Origin: Aliiruegeria sabulilitoris | GTDB taxonomy: Bacteria; Pseudomonadota; Alphaproteobacteria; Rhodobacterales; Rhodobacteraceae | Reading direction: 5' to 3' | Assembly: GCF_001558155.1 (NCBI RefSeq) | Contig: NZ_LOAS01000009.1 | Location: 1 to 64,000, forward strand | Length of the DNA stretch: 64,000 bases | Shown: piece after piece, positions 8,237 to 17,460 of the stretch | Position numbering within the stretch: position 1 is the stretch's first letter | Layout of the letters: each line of letters starts with the position of its first letter | Translations under genes and position numbers: made by a program | Notes under the pieces: model-generated | The model's input: only the letters and a program-made list of their open reading frames with translations | What the model was told of the DNA's origin: nothing | The model's database searches: none

Positions 8237-8946
8237 AGCAGCTTCAGCGCTTCGCCGAGATCAATTGCTCCGTCATAGAGCGCCCGGCCCGTAATGACGC
8301 CGGAAATGCCAACCGCATCGCGCAGAGCCTCGATGTCCTTGAGCGAGGAAACGCCGCCCGAGGCGATCACCGGAATCGTCGTGGAGCGCGCCAGCGCGGC
8401 GGTGGCCTGTACATTCGGCCCCTGCATGGCGCCGTCCCGGTCGATGTCGGTATAGATGATCGCGGCGATCCCGGCGTCTTCCATCTGCCCGGCCAGTTGA
8501 GTCACCGTCACTTTGGTTTCCTCGGCCCAGCCGCGCGTGGCCACCTTGCCATTCCGCGCATCCAGCCCGACCGCCACCTTGCCCGGAAACAGCGTCGCCG
8601 CCTCGCGGACGAGTTCCGGGTCCTCGACGGCCACCGTGCCAAGGATCACGCGCGATACGCCCTTTCCCAGCCACATCTCGATGGTCTCGATATCGCGGAT
8701 GCCGCCACCCAACTGCACCGGCACATCGACGGCACCGAGAATGGCTTCCACGGCCTCGGCATTGACGGGCCGGCCGGCGAAAGCGCCGTTCAGATCCACC
8801 AGGTGCAGCCATTCGCAACCGGCCGCGACGAAGTGGCGGGCTTGTGCGGCCGGATCGTCACCAAACACGGTCGCCTTGTCCATATCGCCTTTGAGAAGAC
8901 GCACGCATTGACCGTCCTTCAGGTCGATGGCGGGATAGAGGATCAT
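8233..8946 (-). CDS. hisA: ProFAR isomerase (phosphoribosylformimino-AICAR ribotide isomerase)
   Basis: This 237-residue TIM barrel performs the Amadori rearrangement of ProFAR to PRFAR, feeding HisF/HisH. It shows the N-terminal catalytic Asp in YPAIDLKDG (D8), the second in AVGLDARNG (about D130), and the phosphate loops QLGGGIR and IASGGVS. The usual bacterial order hisH-hisA-hisF is interrupted downstream by a convergent DUF302 gene that overlaps the last four bases. Confidence 0.94.
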   Translation of the reverse strand: MILYPAIDLKDGQCVRLLKGDMDKATVFGDDPAAQARHFVAAGCEWLHLVDLNGAFAGRPVNAEAVEAILGAVDVPVQLGGGIRDIETIEMWLGKGVSRVILGTVAVEDPELVREAATLFPGKVAVGLDARNGKVATRGWAEETKVTVTQLAGQMEDAGIAAIIYTDIDRDGAMQGPNVQATAALARSTTIPVIASGGVSSLKDIEALRDAVGISGVITGRALYDGAIDLGEALKLL

Positions 8947-9081
8947 GGCTTGGGCCTTTCACTATTGCTCGAACTGCTCTGTGCCACGGCCCGCGCGCGA
9001 ATGCAAAGCGACGGAACGTTAATGTTGATCGCCTCATACCGGCTGCGACAGTGTGCCCGGGAAAACTCGGGAGGACATGAA

Positions 9082-9468
9082 ATGACGAAATTCGCTTTGG
9101 CCGCGGCCTTTGCCTGCCTTGCCACAATGGGGCTGGCCGATCCGATCCACGGCGTCTGGAAAACCCAGCCCGGTGACGAAGGCAACTATGCCCATGTCAC
9201 GATGGACAATTGTGGCGGGATGATCTGCGGAACGCTGGGCAAGGCCTATGATAGTTCCGGCAATTCGGTGCCCTCGGACAAGGTGGGCAAGCGCATGGTC
9301 TGGGACATGAAATCCGACGGAAACGGCGCGTATTCGGGCGGCAAGATCTGGGCGCCGGATCGCGACAAGACCTACAAGTCCAAGATGGCGTTGAATGGCA
9401 ATGCGCTGAAGGTGTCCGGCTGTGTCGGCCCGATCTGCCGCAGCCAGACCTGGACGCGGGTAAAGTAA
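9082..9468 (+). CDS. Secreted DUF2147 protein
   Basis: This 128-residue protein has a signal peptide (MTKFALAAAFACLATMGLA) and a DUF2147 domain that starts at DPIHGVWKTQPG and ends with a conserved aromatic and basic strand (SQTWTRVK). Four Cys in the mature part (NCGGMICGT and GCVGPICRS) could form two disulfides. The fold is thought to be lipocalin-like; ligand and function are unknown. An ATG five bases earlier hits a stop after two codons, so 9082 with GGAGG upstream is the start. It is divergent from hisA. Confidence 0.82.
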   Translation: MTKFALAAAFACLATMGLADPIHGVWKTQPGDEGNYAHVTMDNCGGMICGTLGKAYDSSGNSVPSDKVGKRMVWDMKSDGNGAYSGGKIWAPDRDKTYKSKMALNGNALKVSGCVGPICRSQTWTRVK

Positions 9469-9492
9469 CCTCCACTAACGATTTGAAAGAAA

Positions 9493-9519
9493 GGGGCTGT
9501 GCTGCCAGTCCCCGATTTT
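9493..9519 (+). terminator. Probable terminator of the DUF2147 gene
   Basis: GGGGCTG pairs with CAG-T-CCCC (one bulged T) around a TGCTGC loop, followed by GATTTTC. The short T stretch makes it a moderate candidate. Confidence 0.4.
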
Positions 9520-9611
9520 CAGGGGATGGATTTGCGCCAAGCCTGAATCGTTCCTATAGGGGAGTTGCGGACGTGGTCTGCTTTTCGATTGGAACGAGGT
9601 GGTGTTGCGCG

Positions 9612-10019
9612 ATGAGCAAGAGTTTTGCTGGAAGTTGCCAATGTGGGGCCGTCAGCTTTCGGATCCTGGGAGAGTTCGACAGTTTTTTCCTGTGTCACTG
9701 CAAGCGGTGCCGCAAAGACTCCGGCTCGGCACATTCGGCGAACCTGTTCTCGAAGAGTGCAGAAATCACTTGGGAGAAGGGCGAGGATAAAGTGAAACCG
9801 TTCCAGATTCCCGGGACGCATCACGAAAAGAGTTTCTGTTCGGAATGCGGCTCGGCGCTTCCCTCGGTTCAGATGGACGGCAGTCTTTTGGTCGTGCCGG
9901 CCGGATGTCTGGACAGCCCAATCGACATCCCGCCGAATGCGCATATTTGCTGTTCCAGCCGGGCCGAGTGGGATGATGGCCTCGATCGCGTGCAAGAGCT
10001 GGACGGTTTGCCGCGCTAG
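9612..10019 (+). CDS. GFA (CENP-V/GFA domain) family zinc protein
   Basis: This 135-residue protein has the cysteine pattern of the glutathione-dependent formaldehyde-activating fold: CQCG at about residues 9-12, CHCKRC at about 28-33 and CSEC at about 76-79, with R-x-F-x-C spacing before the last pair. These bind two zincs. Most members are not true formaldehyde-activating enzymes, and the substrate here is unknown. The ATG at 9612 gives MSKSFAGSCQCGAV, the usual family start; the longer in-frame start at 9483 runs through a terminator-like hairpin. It is convergent with pyc, with a strong stem-loop between them. Confidence 0.83.
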   Translation: MSKSFAGSCQCGAVSFRILGEFDSFFLCHCKRCRKDSGSAHSANLFSKSAEITWEKGEDKVKPFQIPGTHHEKSFCSECGSALPSVQMDGSLLVVPAGCLDSPIDIPPNAHICCSSRAEWDDGLDRVQELDGLPR

Positions 10020-10058
10020 TCACTTGGGCGCTGTGCCGAAACAGAGCGGTGGAATGTG

Positions 10059-10088
10059 CGGGGATCACGGCAAGAGCCATGATCCCCG
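10059..10088. terminator. Bidirectional stem-loop between GFA gene and pyc
   Basis: CGGGGATCACGGC pairs with GCCATGATCCCCG (13 bp including one G-T) around loop AAGA. It sits between two convergent genes but lacks a good T tract on either side, so it may be a weak terminator or a 3'-end stabiliser. Confidence 0.45.
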
Positions 10089-10094
10089 AAACGT

Positions 10095-13000
10095 TTACTC
10101 GAACTCGACGAGCAGATCTTTTGCATCCACTTGTTCGCCGGGGCGGACATAGACCGCCTTGATCACGGCATCTCGCTCGGCGTGGATGCCGGTTTCCATC
10201 TTCATTGCCTCGATGGTCACCATCAGGTCGCCCGTCGAGACTTTCTGCCCCGGCTGAACACCGACCGAGGCGATCGAGCCCGGCATCGGCGCGCCGACAT
10301 GGTTGGCATTGCCCACTTCTGCCTTCGGGCGCACCGCCACCGCGCCTTGGTTCTTGCGGTCGGGAACGCGGATGACGCGCGGTTCGCCGTTGAGTTCGAA
10401 GAAGACCTTCACCAGACCTTCCTCGTTGGTCTCGGAGACCGCCTGCATGCGGATTTCCAGCGTCTTGGCCTTCTCGATAGCAGGTGTGATCTGTTCGCTC
10501 GGCACCATTCCATAGAAGAAACTGTGGGTCGGCAGGACGCGGACGGGGCCGTATTCCTCGTTGCGCGCGCGGTACTGGCTGAAGACCTTTGGATACATCA
10601 GGTAGCCGTTGAGATCCTCGTCATCGGGATCGTAGTCGAAGCTCGCCTTCATCTCCGCGCGCACCTCTTCGAGATCAACCGGGGCAAGGTTCTTGCCCGG
10701 CCGCTCCGTGGAGGGGGCTTCGCCCTTGAGAATCTTCTTTTGCAGGGCCGCGGGCCAGCCGCCCGGCGGTTGACCGAGCGCGCCGCGCATCATGTCGATC
10801 ACCGAGTCCGGGAAGGAGACGTCGCGCTCGGGATTCTCGACATCGGCGCGGGTGAGGCCCTGGGAGACCATCATCAGCGCCATATCGCCCACCACCTTGG
10901 AAGACGGTGTGACCTTCACGATGTCGCCGAACATCTGGTTCACCTCGGCATACATGTGGGCCACCTCGTGCCAGCGTTCTTCCAGACCCATCGAGCGGGC
11001 CTGCGCCTTGAGATTGGTGAACTGTCCGCCCGGCATCTCGTGCAGGTAGACCTCGGAGGCGGGCGCCTGCATGCCGCTCTCGAAGGCGACATAATGGCCT
11101 CGTACGGCTTCGAAGTAGTTGGATATCCTGCGGATTTCCTCGATATCGAGCCCCGTGTCACGATCGGTATGCGCCAGCGCCTCGACCACGGTGCCAAGCG
11201 TGGCCTGCGAGGTGTTGCCGGAGAAAGCGTCCATCGCGCAGTCCACCGCGTCCACGCCCGCCTCGGATGCGGCAAGGATCGTGGCGCAGGCAATGCCGGC
11301 GGTGTCATGAGTGTGGAAGTGGATCGGCAGGCCGACCTCCTCCTTCAGTGCCTTGATCAGCACTCGGGCGGCGGCGGGCTTCAAGAGGCCTGCCATGTCC
11401 TTCAGCCCGAGAATATGCGCGCCGGCGGCCTTTAGCTCCTTGGCCGTGGCGACATAGTATTTCAGGTCATACTTGGCCCGGTCTGGGTTCAGAATATCGC
11501 CCGTGTAGCAGACCGTGCCCTCGCAGACCTTGTTGTTCTCGACCACTGCGTCCATGGCGACGCGCATGTTCTCGACCCAGTTGAGGCTGTCGAAGACGCG
11601 GAAAACGTCGATTCCGGTTTCAGCAGCCTGTTTCACGAAGGCCTGCACCACGTTGTCGGGGTAGTTGGTGTAGCCTACGCCATTGGCCCCGCGCAGCAGC
11701 ATCTGCGTCATCAGGTTGGGCATGGCAGCGCGCAGGTCGCGCAGACGTTGCCAGGGGCATTCCTGCAGGAAGCGGTAAGCGACATCGAAGGTCGCGCCGC
11801 CCCAGCATTCCACCGAGAAAAGCTGCGGAAGGTTTGACGAATAGGCGGGCGCCACGTTGATCATGTCGATCGAGCGCATCCTTGTGGCCAGAAGCGACTG
11901 GTGGCCGTCCCGCATGGTGGTGTCGGTGATCAGCAGCTGTTTCTGGTCCGCCATCCAGTCGGCGACGGCCTGCGGGCCGAAATCCTCCAGGATGTTGCGC
12001 GTACCGGGCTTCGGATTGCGTGTCAGCAGCGGCGGCACCACGGGCTGGCGAATATCGGCGGGTGGCTTCGGCCGGCCCGCAACGTCCGGGTGTCCGTTCA
12101 CGGTGATATCGGCGATGTAGCGCAAGAGCTTCGTCGCGCGGTCCTTGCGCCGCGGGAAGTGGAACAGCTCCGGCGTCTCGTCGATGAACTTGGTGTGGTA
12201 TTCGTTGTTGAGGAACATCGGATGCGCGAGCAGGTTCTCGACGAAGGCGATGTTGGTGGCAACGCCACGGATGCGAAACTCACGCAGCGCGCGGTCCATC
12301 CGGGCGATGGCATCTTCGGGCGTCGGCGCCCAGACGGTGACTTTTTCCAGCAGCGAGTCGTAATAGCGGGTGATCACCGCGCCTGTATAGGCCGTGCCGC
12401 CGTCGAGCCGGACGCCCATCCCGGTGGCACCGCGATAGCCAGTGATGCGGCCGTAATCGGGGATGAAATTGTTGCGCGGGTCCTCGGTGGTGATCCGGCA
12501 CTGCATGGCGTGGCCGTCGAGCTTCACGTCATACTGGCTCGCAACGCCAGTCGCCTCGATCAGGCTCTTGCCCTCGGTCACGAGGATCTGGGCTCGGACG
12601 ATATCGATCCCGGTGACTTCCTCGGTGACGGTGTGTTCCACCTGTACGCGCGGGTTTACCTCGATGAAGTAGAACTCGCCCGAATCCATATCCATCAGGA
12701 ACTCGACGGTACCGGCGCATTGGTAATGCACATGCTCGCAGATGCGCTTGCCAAGCGCGCAGATCTTCTCGCGCTGTGCGGAGGAGAGATACGGCGCGGG
12801 TGCGCGTTCCACGACCTTCTGGTTGCGGCGCTGCACCGAGCAGTCGCGCTCGTAGAGATGGTAGATCTTGCCATGCTGATCGCCGAGGATCTGCACCTCC
12901 ACGTGGCGGGCGCGGGTGATCATCTTCTCCAGAAAGCCCTCGCCATTGCCAAAAGCGGCCTCGGCCTCGCGCCGGCCTTCGAGCACCTTCTCGACCAACT

Positions 13001-13535
13001 CGCTCTCGGCCATGATCGGGCGCATGCCGCGCCCGCCGCCGCCCCAGGAGGCCTTGAGCATCAGCGGATAGCCGATCTCGGCGGCTTCTTTCTTGACCGC
13101 TTCCATGTCATCGCCCAGCACATTGGTTGCCGGGATGACGGGCACACCCGCCTCGATTGCGATCTTGCGCGCGCTGGCCTTGTCGCCGAGCTGGCGCATG
13201 GTTTCGGCCTTGGGACCGATGAAGGCGATACCGTTGGCGGTACAGGCATCGACGAAATCGGGATTCTCGGAGAGCAGGCCATAGCCGGGATGGATCGCGT
13301 CGGCGCCGCATTCCTTGGCGACTCGGATGATCTCGTCGATCGACAGGTAGGCCTGGACCGGGCCGAGACCTTCGCCGATGGAATAAGCTTCGTCCGCCTT
13401 GAAACGGTGCAGGGAAAGCTTGTCTTCCTCGGCATAGACGGCAACGGTGCGTTTGCGCAGTTCAGAGGCTGCACGCATGACGCGAATGGCAATCTCGCCG
13501 CGGTTGGCGACAAGGATCTTGTTGAATTCGGGCAT
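10095..13535 (-). CDS. pyc: Pyruvate carboxylase
   Basis: This 1146-residue biotin enzyme makes oxaloacetate from pyruvate and bicarbonate (anaplerosis). It is a full-length single-chain form. The biotin carboxylase domain starts at FNKILVANRGEIAIRVMRA and has the ATP-grasp glycine loop (SWGGGGRGM). The carboxyltransferase barrel begins near residue 535 with TTMRDGHQSLLATRMRS, and the C-terminal biotinyl domain carries the biotinylated Lys in IEAMKMET. The linker between the first two domains and the tetramerisation region are of normal size. Its 228-base upstream region is AT-rich and shared with the divergent helicase gene. Confidence 0.97.
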   Translation of the reverse strand: MPEFNKILVANRGEIAIRVMRAASELRKRTVAVYAEEDKLSLHRFKADEAYSIGEGLGPVQAYLSIDEIIRVAKECGADAIHPGYGLLSENPDFVDACTANGIAFIGPKAETMRQLGDKASARKIAIEAGVPVIPATNVLGDDMEAVKKEAAEIGYPLMLKASWGGGGRGMRPIMAESELVEKVLEGRREAEAAFGNGEGFLEKMITRARHVEVQILGDQHGKIYHLYERDCSVQRRNQKVVERAPAPYLSSAQREKICALGKRICEHVHYQCAGTVEFLMDMDSGEFYFIEVNPRVQVEHTVTEEVTGIDIVRAQILVTEGKSLIEATGVASQYDVKLDGHAMQCRITTEDPRNNFIPDYGRITGYRGATGMGVRLDGGTAYTGAVITRYYDSLLEKVTVWAPTPEDAIARMDRALREFRIRGVATNIAFVENLLAHPMFLNNEYHTKFIDETPELFHFPRRKDRATKLLRYIADITVNGHPDVAGRPKPPADIRQPVVPPLLTRNPKPGTRNILEDFGPQAVADWMADQKQLLITDTTMRDGHQSLLATRMRSIDMINVAPAYSSNLPQLFSVECWGGATFDVAYRFLQECPWQRLRDLRAAMPNLMTQMLLRGANGVGYTNYPDNVVQAFVKQAAETGIDVFRVFDSLNWVENMRVAMDAVVENNKVCEGTVCYTGDILNPDRAKYDLKYYVATAKELKAAGAHILGLKDMAGLLKPAAARVLIKALKEEVGLPIHFHTHDTAGIACATILAASEAGVDAVDCAMDAFSGNTSQATLGTVVEALAHTDRDTGLDIEEIRRISNYFEAVRGHYVAFESGMQAPASEVYLHEMPGGQFTNLKAQARSMGLEERWHEVAHMYAEVNQMFGDIVKVTPSSKVVGDMALMMVSQGLTRADVENPERDVSFPDSVIDMMRGALGQPPGGWPAALQKKILKGEAPSTERPGKNLAPVDLEEVRAEMKASFDYDPDDEDLNGYLMYPKVFSQYRARNEEYGPVRVLPTHSFFYGMVPSEQITPAIEKAKTLEIRMQAVSETNEEGLVKVFFELNGEPRVIRVPDRKNQGAVAVRPKAEVGNANHVGAPMPGSIASVGVQPGQKVSTGDLMVTIEAMKMETGIHAERDAVIKAVYVRPGEQVDAKDLLVEFE

Positions 13536-13763
13536 GGCGGGCCTCCCTTTGCAGTTGCAGCATAGGTGTAAGTCGGTTCGGGCTTACATGGCAATAACGT
13601 ATAAATCGGTATGGCGTCACCTTTAAAAAATCGACAATAATGATAATAATTCAAAAAAGTTGATGATATAGGTTTGGTGTCCACGTTGGATTGTCACGAA
13701 GATCGACGGAACACATGGCGAACACAGGTTTTCCTTGTCCACCGCGCAGGATAAGGTGCGGGC

Positions 13764-16205
13764 ATGAGCAGTTACGATGATGAAGAGGCCTTCGCGGCCG
13801 CGGTTCCGCTTTCGAAGCGCGCCATGGCAGCGCGCCCGATGCCATATCTCGATGAGCTGAACCCGGCGCAACGGGACGCCGTCGAAACGCTGAATGGACC
13901 GGTGCTGATGCTTGCCGGTGCCGGGACCGGCAAAACAAAGGCGCTGACGGCGCGAATTGCGCATTTGCTCAATACCGGGTCTGCGCGGCCGAACGAGATT
14001 CTCGCGGTAACATTCACCAACAAGGCCGCGCGGGAAATGAAGGAGCGGGTGGCGCGGCTTCTGGGCGAATCTGTCGAGGGAATGCCGTGGCTTGGCACCT
14101 TTCACGCGATCTGTGTGAAGCTGTTGCGGCGGCATGCCGAGTTGGTTGGCTTGAAGTCGAATTTCACAATTCTCGACACCGATGACCAGCAGCGCCTGCT
14201 CAAGCAGTTGATCGTGGCCGCCGGGATCGACGAGAAACGCTGGCCGCCACGCCACCTGGCGCAGGTGATCGACAATTGGAAAAACCGCGCCTGGACGCCG
14301 GATTCGGTGCCATCGGCGGAGGCGGGCGCCTTCGACCGCAAGGGCGTGAAGCTCTACGCCCAGTTTCAGGAGCGGCTGCGGACGCTGAACGCCGTGGATT
14401 TCGGCGATTTGCTCCTGCATGTGGTGACGATCTTCCAGCGCCACGAGGACGTGCTCGCCCAATATCAACGCTGGTTCCGCTACATCCTCGTGGACGAATA
14501 CCAGGACACAAACGTGGCCCAGTACCTGTGGCTGCGCCTACTGGCCGGCGGGCACAAGAATATCTGTTGCGTGGGCGATGACGACCAGTCGATCTATGGC
14601 TGGCGGGGTGCCGAAGTGGGCAATATCCTGCGGTTTGAAAAGGATTTCCCGGGCGCCGTCGTGGTGCGTCTGGAACAGAACTACCGCTCTACCGCACATA
14701 TCCTGGCCGCCGCCTCCGGTGTGATCGAGGCCAACAAGGGCCGGCTCGGCAAGACGCTCTGGACGGCCGCGGAGGGCGGCGAGAAGGTCCGCCTCATCGG
14801 CCATTGGGACGGCGAGGAAGAGGCGCGTTGGATCGGCGAGGAACTGGAAGCAATGGGACAGGGGACGCGCGGTCAGCGCCCCATTGGGCTCAACGAATGT
14901 GCGATTCTTGTGCGGGCTTCGCACCAGATGCGGGCCTTCGAGGATCGTTTCCTGACCATCGGTCTGCCTTACCGCGTCATCGGCGGGCCGCGCTTCTACG
15001 AGCGGATGGAGATCCGCGATGCGATGGCCTATTTCCGCCTCGCCGTGAGTCTCGAGGATGATCTGGCCTTCGAGCGGATTGTGAACACGCCAAAACGCGG
15101 CCTTGGAGACAAGGCGCAGCAGAAAATTCAGGTGGCGGCGCGCGCCAACGGGGTGTCGCTGGTGGAAGGCGCCAAGATCCTGCTCGCGGCCAAGGGGCTG
15201 ACGGGAAAGGGCGCGAAGGCGCTGGCCGAGCTGTTGGCCGGGCTGGAACGCTGGCACCGGGCAGCCGTCGGAACCGCGCCACCGCTGCCTGACGATGACG
15301 ACGTGCTCGATGACGGGCTTTTTACGACGGTCGCGCCGGGGGCAGGACCGCGCGTCTCGCATATTGAGCTGGCCGAGACGATCCTGGAGGAATCCGGTTA
15401 CACCGCGCATTGGCAGAACGACAAGACGCCGGAAGCGCCGGGACGGTTGGAAAACCTCAAGGAACTGGTCAAGGCGCTGGAAAATTTCGACAATCTTCAG
15501 GGATTCCTGGAGCATGTCGCGTTGATCATGGACAACGAGACAGAGGATGCGGAAGCCAAGGTCACGCTGATGACCTTGCACGCGGCCAAGGGGTTGGAAT
15601 TTCCGGCGGTCTTCCTGCCTGGCTGGGAGGATGGGCTGTTCCCCAGCCAGCGGGCGATGGACGAGACCGGGCTCAAGGGGCTGGAGGAGGAGCGGCGGCT
15701 GGCTTATGTTGGCATCACCCGTGCCGAGGAGCTCTGCACCATTACCTTCGCCGCCAATCGTCGAATCTATGGCCAGTGGCAGTCGGCGCTACCCTCGCGT
15801 TTCATCGATGAATTGCCTGAAGCGCATGTCGATGTGCTTACCCCGCCGGGTCTCTATGGCGGTGGCTATGGTGCGGCGGCCACGGCGCAGCCCGCGCGGT
15901 CGGACCAGCACGAAAAGGCATCGCGGGCCGATGTCTACAATTCGCCCGGCTGGAAACGGATGCAGGCCCGCAGCCAGACCCGCCCGATGGGGCAGCCGCG
16001 CGAAACCCGCAACATCACGATCGACCTGGAGGCTGTCTCGGCCTTTGGCTTGGGCGACAGGGTGTTCCACACGAAATTCGGCTATGGCGCGGTCACGGCA
16101 ATTGAGGGCGACAAGCTCGAGATCGCCTTCGACAAAGCCGGGGTGAAGAAAGTTGTCGCAAAATTCGTCGTTCCGGCGGCTTCAGCCGACGATGTGCCCT
16201 TTTGA
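13764..16205 (+). CDS. uvrD: UvrD/PcrA-type superfamily 1 DNA helicase
   Basis: This 813-residue 3'-5' DNA helicase shows the Q-motif LNPAQRDAVE (about residues 32-41), Walker A AGAGTGKT (51-58), motif II DEYQDTN, motif III GDDDQSIYGWRGAE, motif IV with NYRST, and motif VI VGITRAEE near residue 655. The C-terminus ends in a small beta domain (FHTKFGYGAVTAIEGDKLEI) like the Tudor-type RNA-polymerase-binding tail of UvrD/PcrA. Roles are nucleotide excision and mismatch repair and removal of stalled complexes. UvrD, PcrA and Rep cannot be fully separated by sequence; the tail favours UvrD/PcrA. It stands alone, divergent from pyc. Confidence 0.92.
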   Translation: MSSYDDEEAFAAAVPLSKRAMAARPMPYLDELNPAQRDAVETLNGPVLMLAGAGTGKTKALTARIAHLLNTGSARPNEILAVTFTNKAAREMKERVARLLGESVEGMPWLGTFHAICVKLLRRHAELVGLKSNFTILDTDDQQRLLKQLIVAAGIDEKRWPPRHLAQVIDNWKNRAWTPDSVPSAEAGAFDRKGVKLYAQFQERLRTLNAVDFGDLLLHVVTIFQRHEDVLAQYQRWFRYILVDEYQDTNVAQYLWLRLLAGGHKNICCVGDDDQSIYGWRGAEVGNILRFEKDFPGAVVVRLEQNYRSTAHILAAASGVIEANKGRLGKTLWTAAEGGEKVRLIGHWDGEEEARWIGEELEAMGQGTRGQRPIGLNECAILVRASHQMRAFEDRFLTIGLPYRVIGGPRFYERMEIRDAMAYFRLAVSLEDDLAFERIVNTPKRGLGDKAQQKIQVAARANGVSLVEGAKILLAAKGLTGKGAKALAELLAGLERWHRAAVGTAPPLPDDDDVLDDGLFTTVAPGAGPRVSHIELAETILEESGYTAHWQNDKTPEAPGRLENLKELVKALENFDNLQGFLEHVALIMDNETEDAEAKVTLMTLHAAKGLEFPAVFLPGWEDGLFPSQRAMDETGLKGLEEERRLAYVGITRAEELCTITFAANRRIYGQWQSALPSRFIDELPEAHVDVLTPPGLYGGGYGAAATAQPARSDQHEKASRADVYNSPGWKRMQARSQTRPMGQPRETRNITIDLEAVSAFGLGDRVFHTKFGYGAVTAIEGDKLEIAFDKAGVKKVVAKFVVPAASADDVPF

Positions 16206-16277
16206 CCTGCGACATTTTGTGTGTAATTAGGGGTCCGGATGGAGTTTTCCCTGTTCCCCGAGTCGCGGAGTGAGCGC

Positions 16278-16691
16278 ATGAGAATACTGGTTGTCGAGGA
16301 CGATCCTAACCTGGGGGCCCTGTGGGGCGATGTCCTCGAGCGAGCCGGTCATTCGATGCTGCTGGTCGATACCGAGACCGAGGCGCTCAAACTGCTTCAG
16401 AGCAAGCCCTATGACCTCGTCGTGCTGGACCTGTGCATGAATGGTTCAAAGGCGCTCGGGGTCGCGACATTGGCCACCTATCGCAACCCGCTCTGCAAGG
16501 TCGTGGTCGTGAGTGGATCGGCGGAGTATTCTCGAAAGACCCTCTTTGCCATGTCGCCCGCCGTCGCGGCGACAATACGAAAACCGGTGGACATCGAGGA
16601 TCTCGTCGAAGTCTGTAATGCCGTTCAGGGCAACGAGCGCCGTGCACCGGCTCCAAGCTTCGAGAGTGGTTGCGCAGAGTTCCGTCAGTAA
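16278..16691 (+). CDS. Stand-alone receiver-domain response regulator
   Basis: This 137-residue CheY-like receiver has no output domain. It has the acidic pocket D8-D9 (VVEDDPN), the phospho-acceptor D51 (LVVLDLCM), the switch Ser at about 79-81 (VVSGS) and the conserved K102 (IRKPVD). I chose the ATG at 16278 with GCGGAG upstream because MRILVVEDD is the canonical start; an ATG at 16239 would add 13 residues. No kinase lies nearby, so the partner is unknown. Confidence 0.82.
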   Translation: MRILVVEDDPNLGALWGDVLERAGHSMLLVDTETEALKLLQSKPYDLVVLDLCMNGSKALGVATLATYRNPLCKVVVVSGSAEYSRKTLFAMSPAVAATIRKPVDIEDLVEVCNAVQGNERRAPAPSFESGCAEFRQ

Positions 16692-16785
16692 ACCGCATTC
16701 CGCTCAGGGTTCCTCGCTACAAGAGGGCGGATCCCGGGATTGGATAACACGCAGTTTGATGGCTATCGGAGAATCTTTCCCTAGA

Positions 16786-16806
16786 GTAAGCTTTGTTGAA
16801 GCTTAC
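16786..16806 (-). terminator. Stem-loop at the end of the first DUF1127 gene
   Basis: GTAAGCTT and AAGCTTAC pair perfectly over 8 bp around TGTTG and overlap the stop codon of the adjacent minus-strand gene. There is no T tract, so this is a weak terminator or an RNA-stability hairpin. Confidence 0.35.
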
Positions 16807-17024
16807 ACAGCCATTTCTGCGGCTTGCATGGCGATGTCGCGCACCATCAGGCTGCTCAACCCGATATCGGCCAGTTCCTTTTCACTCATCGCGTTCAATT
16901 CGTTGAACGTGCGGCGATAGGCTTTGCGGCGGACTCGTTGAATTCGGATGGCTTCGGCCATTGCCGAAAACCAGACCGGGATAGAACCACCAGCGGCACG
17001 GGGCGTTTCGGACATGAATGCCAT
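16803..17024 (-). CDS. DUF1127 small protein, copy a
   Basis: This 73-residue protein ends in the Arg-rich DUF1127 module: RRKAYRRTFNELNAMSEKEL followed by ADIGLSSLMVRDIA. AAGGAG lies six bases before the ATG. In Rhodobacter, a DUF1127 protein (CcaF1) has been linked to RNA binding and stress-induced small RNAs. This copy has no cuckoo-type hairpins of its own downstream and lacks the upstream palindrome shared by the other three copies. It probably relies on read-through from copy b, whose second hairpin has no T tract. Confidence 0.82.
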   Translation of the reverse strand: MAFMSETPRAAGGSIPVWFSAMAEAIRIQRVRRKAYRRTFNELNAMSEKELADIGLSSLMVRDIAMQAAEMAV

Positions 17025-17109
17025 TTCAGGCTCCTTGGGGGATATTCGGCAAGTCGCCGAATTGGATTTCAGGGGCGCGGGAATGTCCCGCTGTCGTCTC
17101 GTATTTTCA

Positions 17110-17180
17110 GCGGCGGCACGAGGGAGGAGGTACGTGCCGCCGCCTGACCGGATCTGCCCAGGGAGGAGGAGGGCTTTCCG
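17110..17180 (-). ncRNA. Cuckoo/CcsR-type RNA unit after DUF1127 copy b
   Basis: Two stem-loops lie on the minus strand, each with CCTCCTCCCT in the loop. The first (17149-17180) has an imperfect stem closed by CGGA/TCCG and GCCC/GGGC. The second (17110-17143) has a perfect 11-bp stem GCGGCGGCACG. This pair matches the family architecture of two hairpins with exposed CCUCCUCCC anti-Shine-Dalgarno-like motifs. The unit starts 18 bases after the stop of DUF1127 copy b. No T run follows the second hairpin, so transcription may continue into copy a. Confidence 0.8.
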
Positions 17181-17198
17181 ATTTCCGTAATCGCCGGA

Positions 17199-17402
17199 TC
17201 AGGCGCCGTAGGCGGCCTCGTAGGCGAGGCTCTTGATCATCGAGCGGCTCAGTCCCAGGTCGGCCAGGGCGCGATCCGAGAGGCTGGACAGTTCCCGATA
17301 GGTCTGGCGATAGATCTTGCGCTTCTGCATGTGGACCCGAAGGGTTTCGATCGGGGCGGAGTACCAGCTGACGATGCTGTTCGTCGTAAAAGTCGTTTCC
17401 AT
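17199..17402 (-). CDS. DUF1127 small protein, copy b
   Basis: This 67-residue protein has a hydrophobic-aromatic N-terminus (SIVSWYSAPIETLRV) and the DUF1127 tail: KIYRQTYRELSSLSDRALAD followed by LGLSRSMIKSLA. An AGGA site precedes the ATG. Upstream is the AATGCTGC-TAT-GCAGCATT palindrome with GTTAGCGC sixty bases away; downstream is a two-hairpin RNA unit. It is one of four paralogs in 2 kb. The high positive charge suggests nucleic acid contact. Confidence 0.85.
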   Translation of the reverse strand: METTFTTNSIVSWYSAPIETLRVHMQKRKIYRQTYRELSSLSDRALADLGLSRSMIKSLAYEAAYGA

Positions 17403-17460
17403 TTTTCAATCCTGCATTCGGTGCCGCGAAGGGCTTTTGGTTCAGCGCGCCGTTCGTTCT

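Noticed and set aside
11901-13565. 554-codon open frame opposite pyc
   Set aside because: High-GC genes leave long open frames on the other strand. The product has no recognisable motif, while pyc shows all catalytic domains. The same reasoning rejects 25984-27681 opposite murF, 45158-46825 opposite recN and 48385-50121 opposite the ClC gene.
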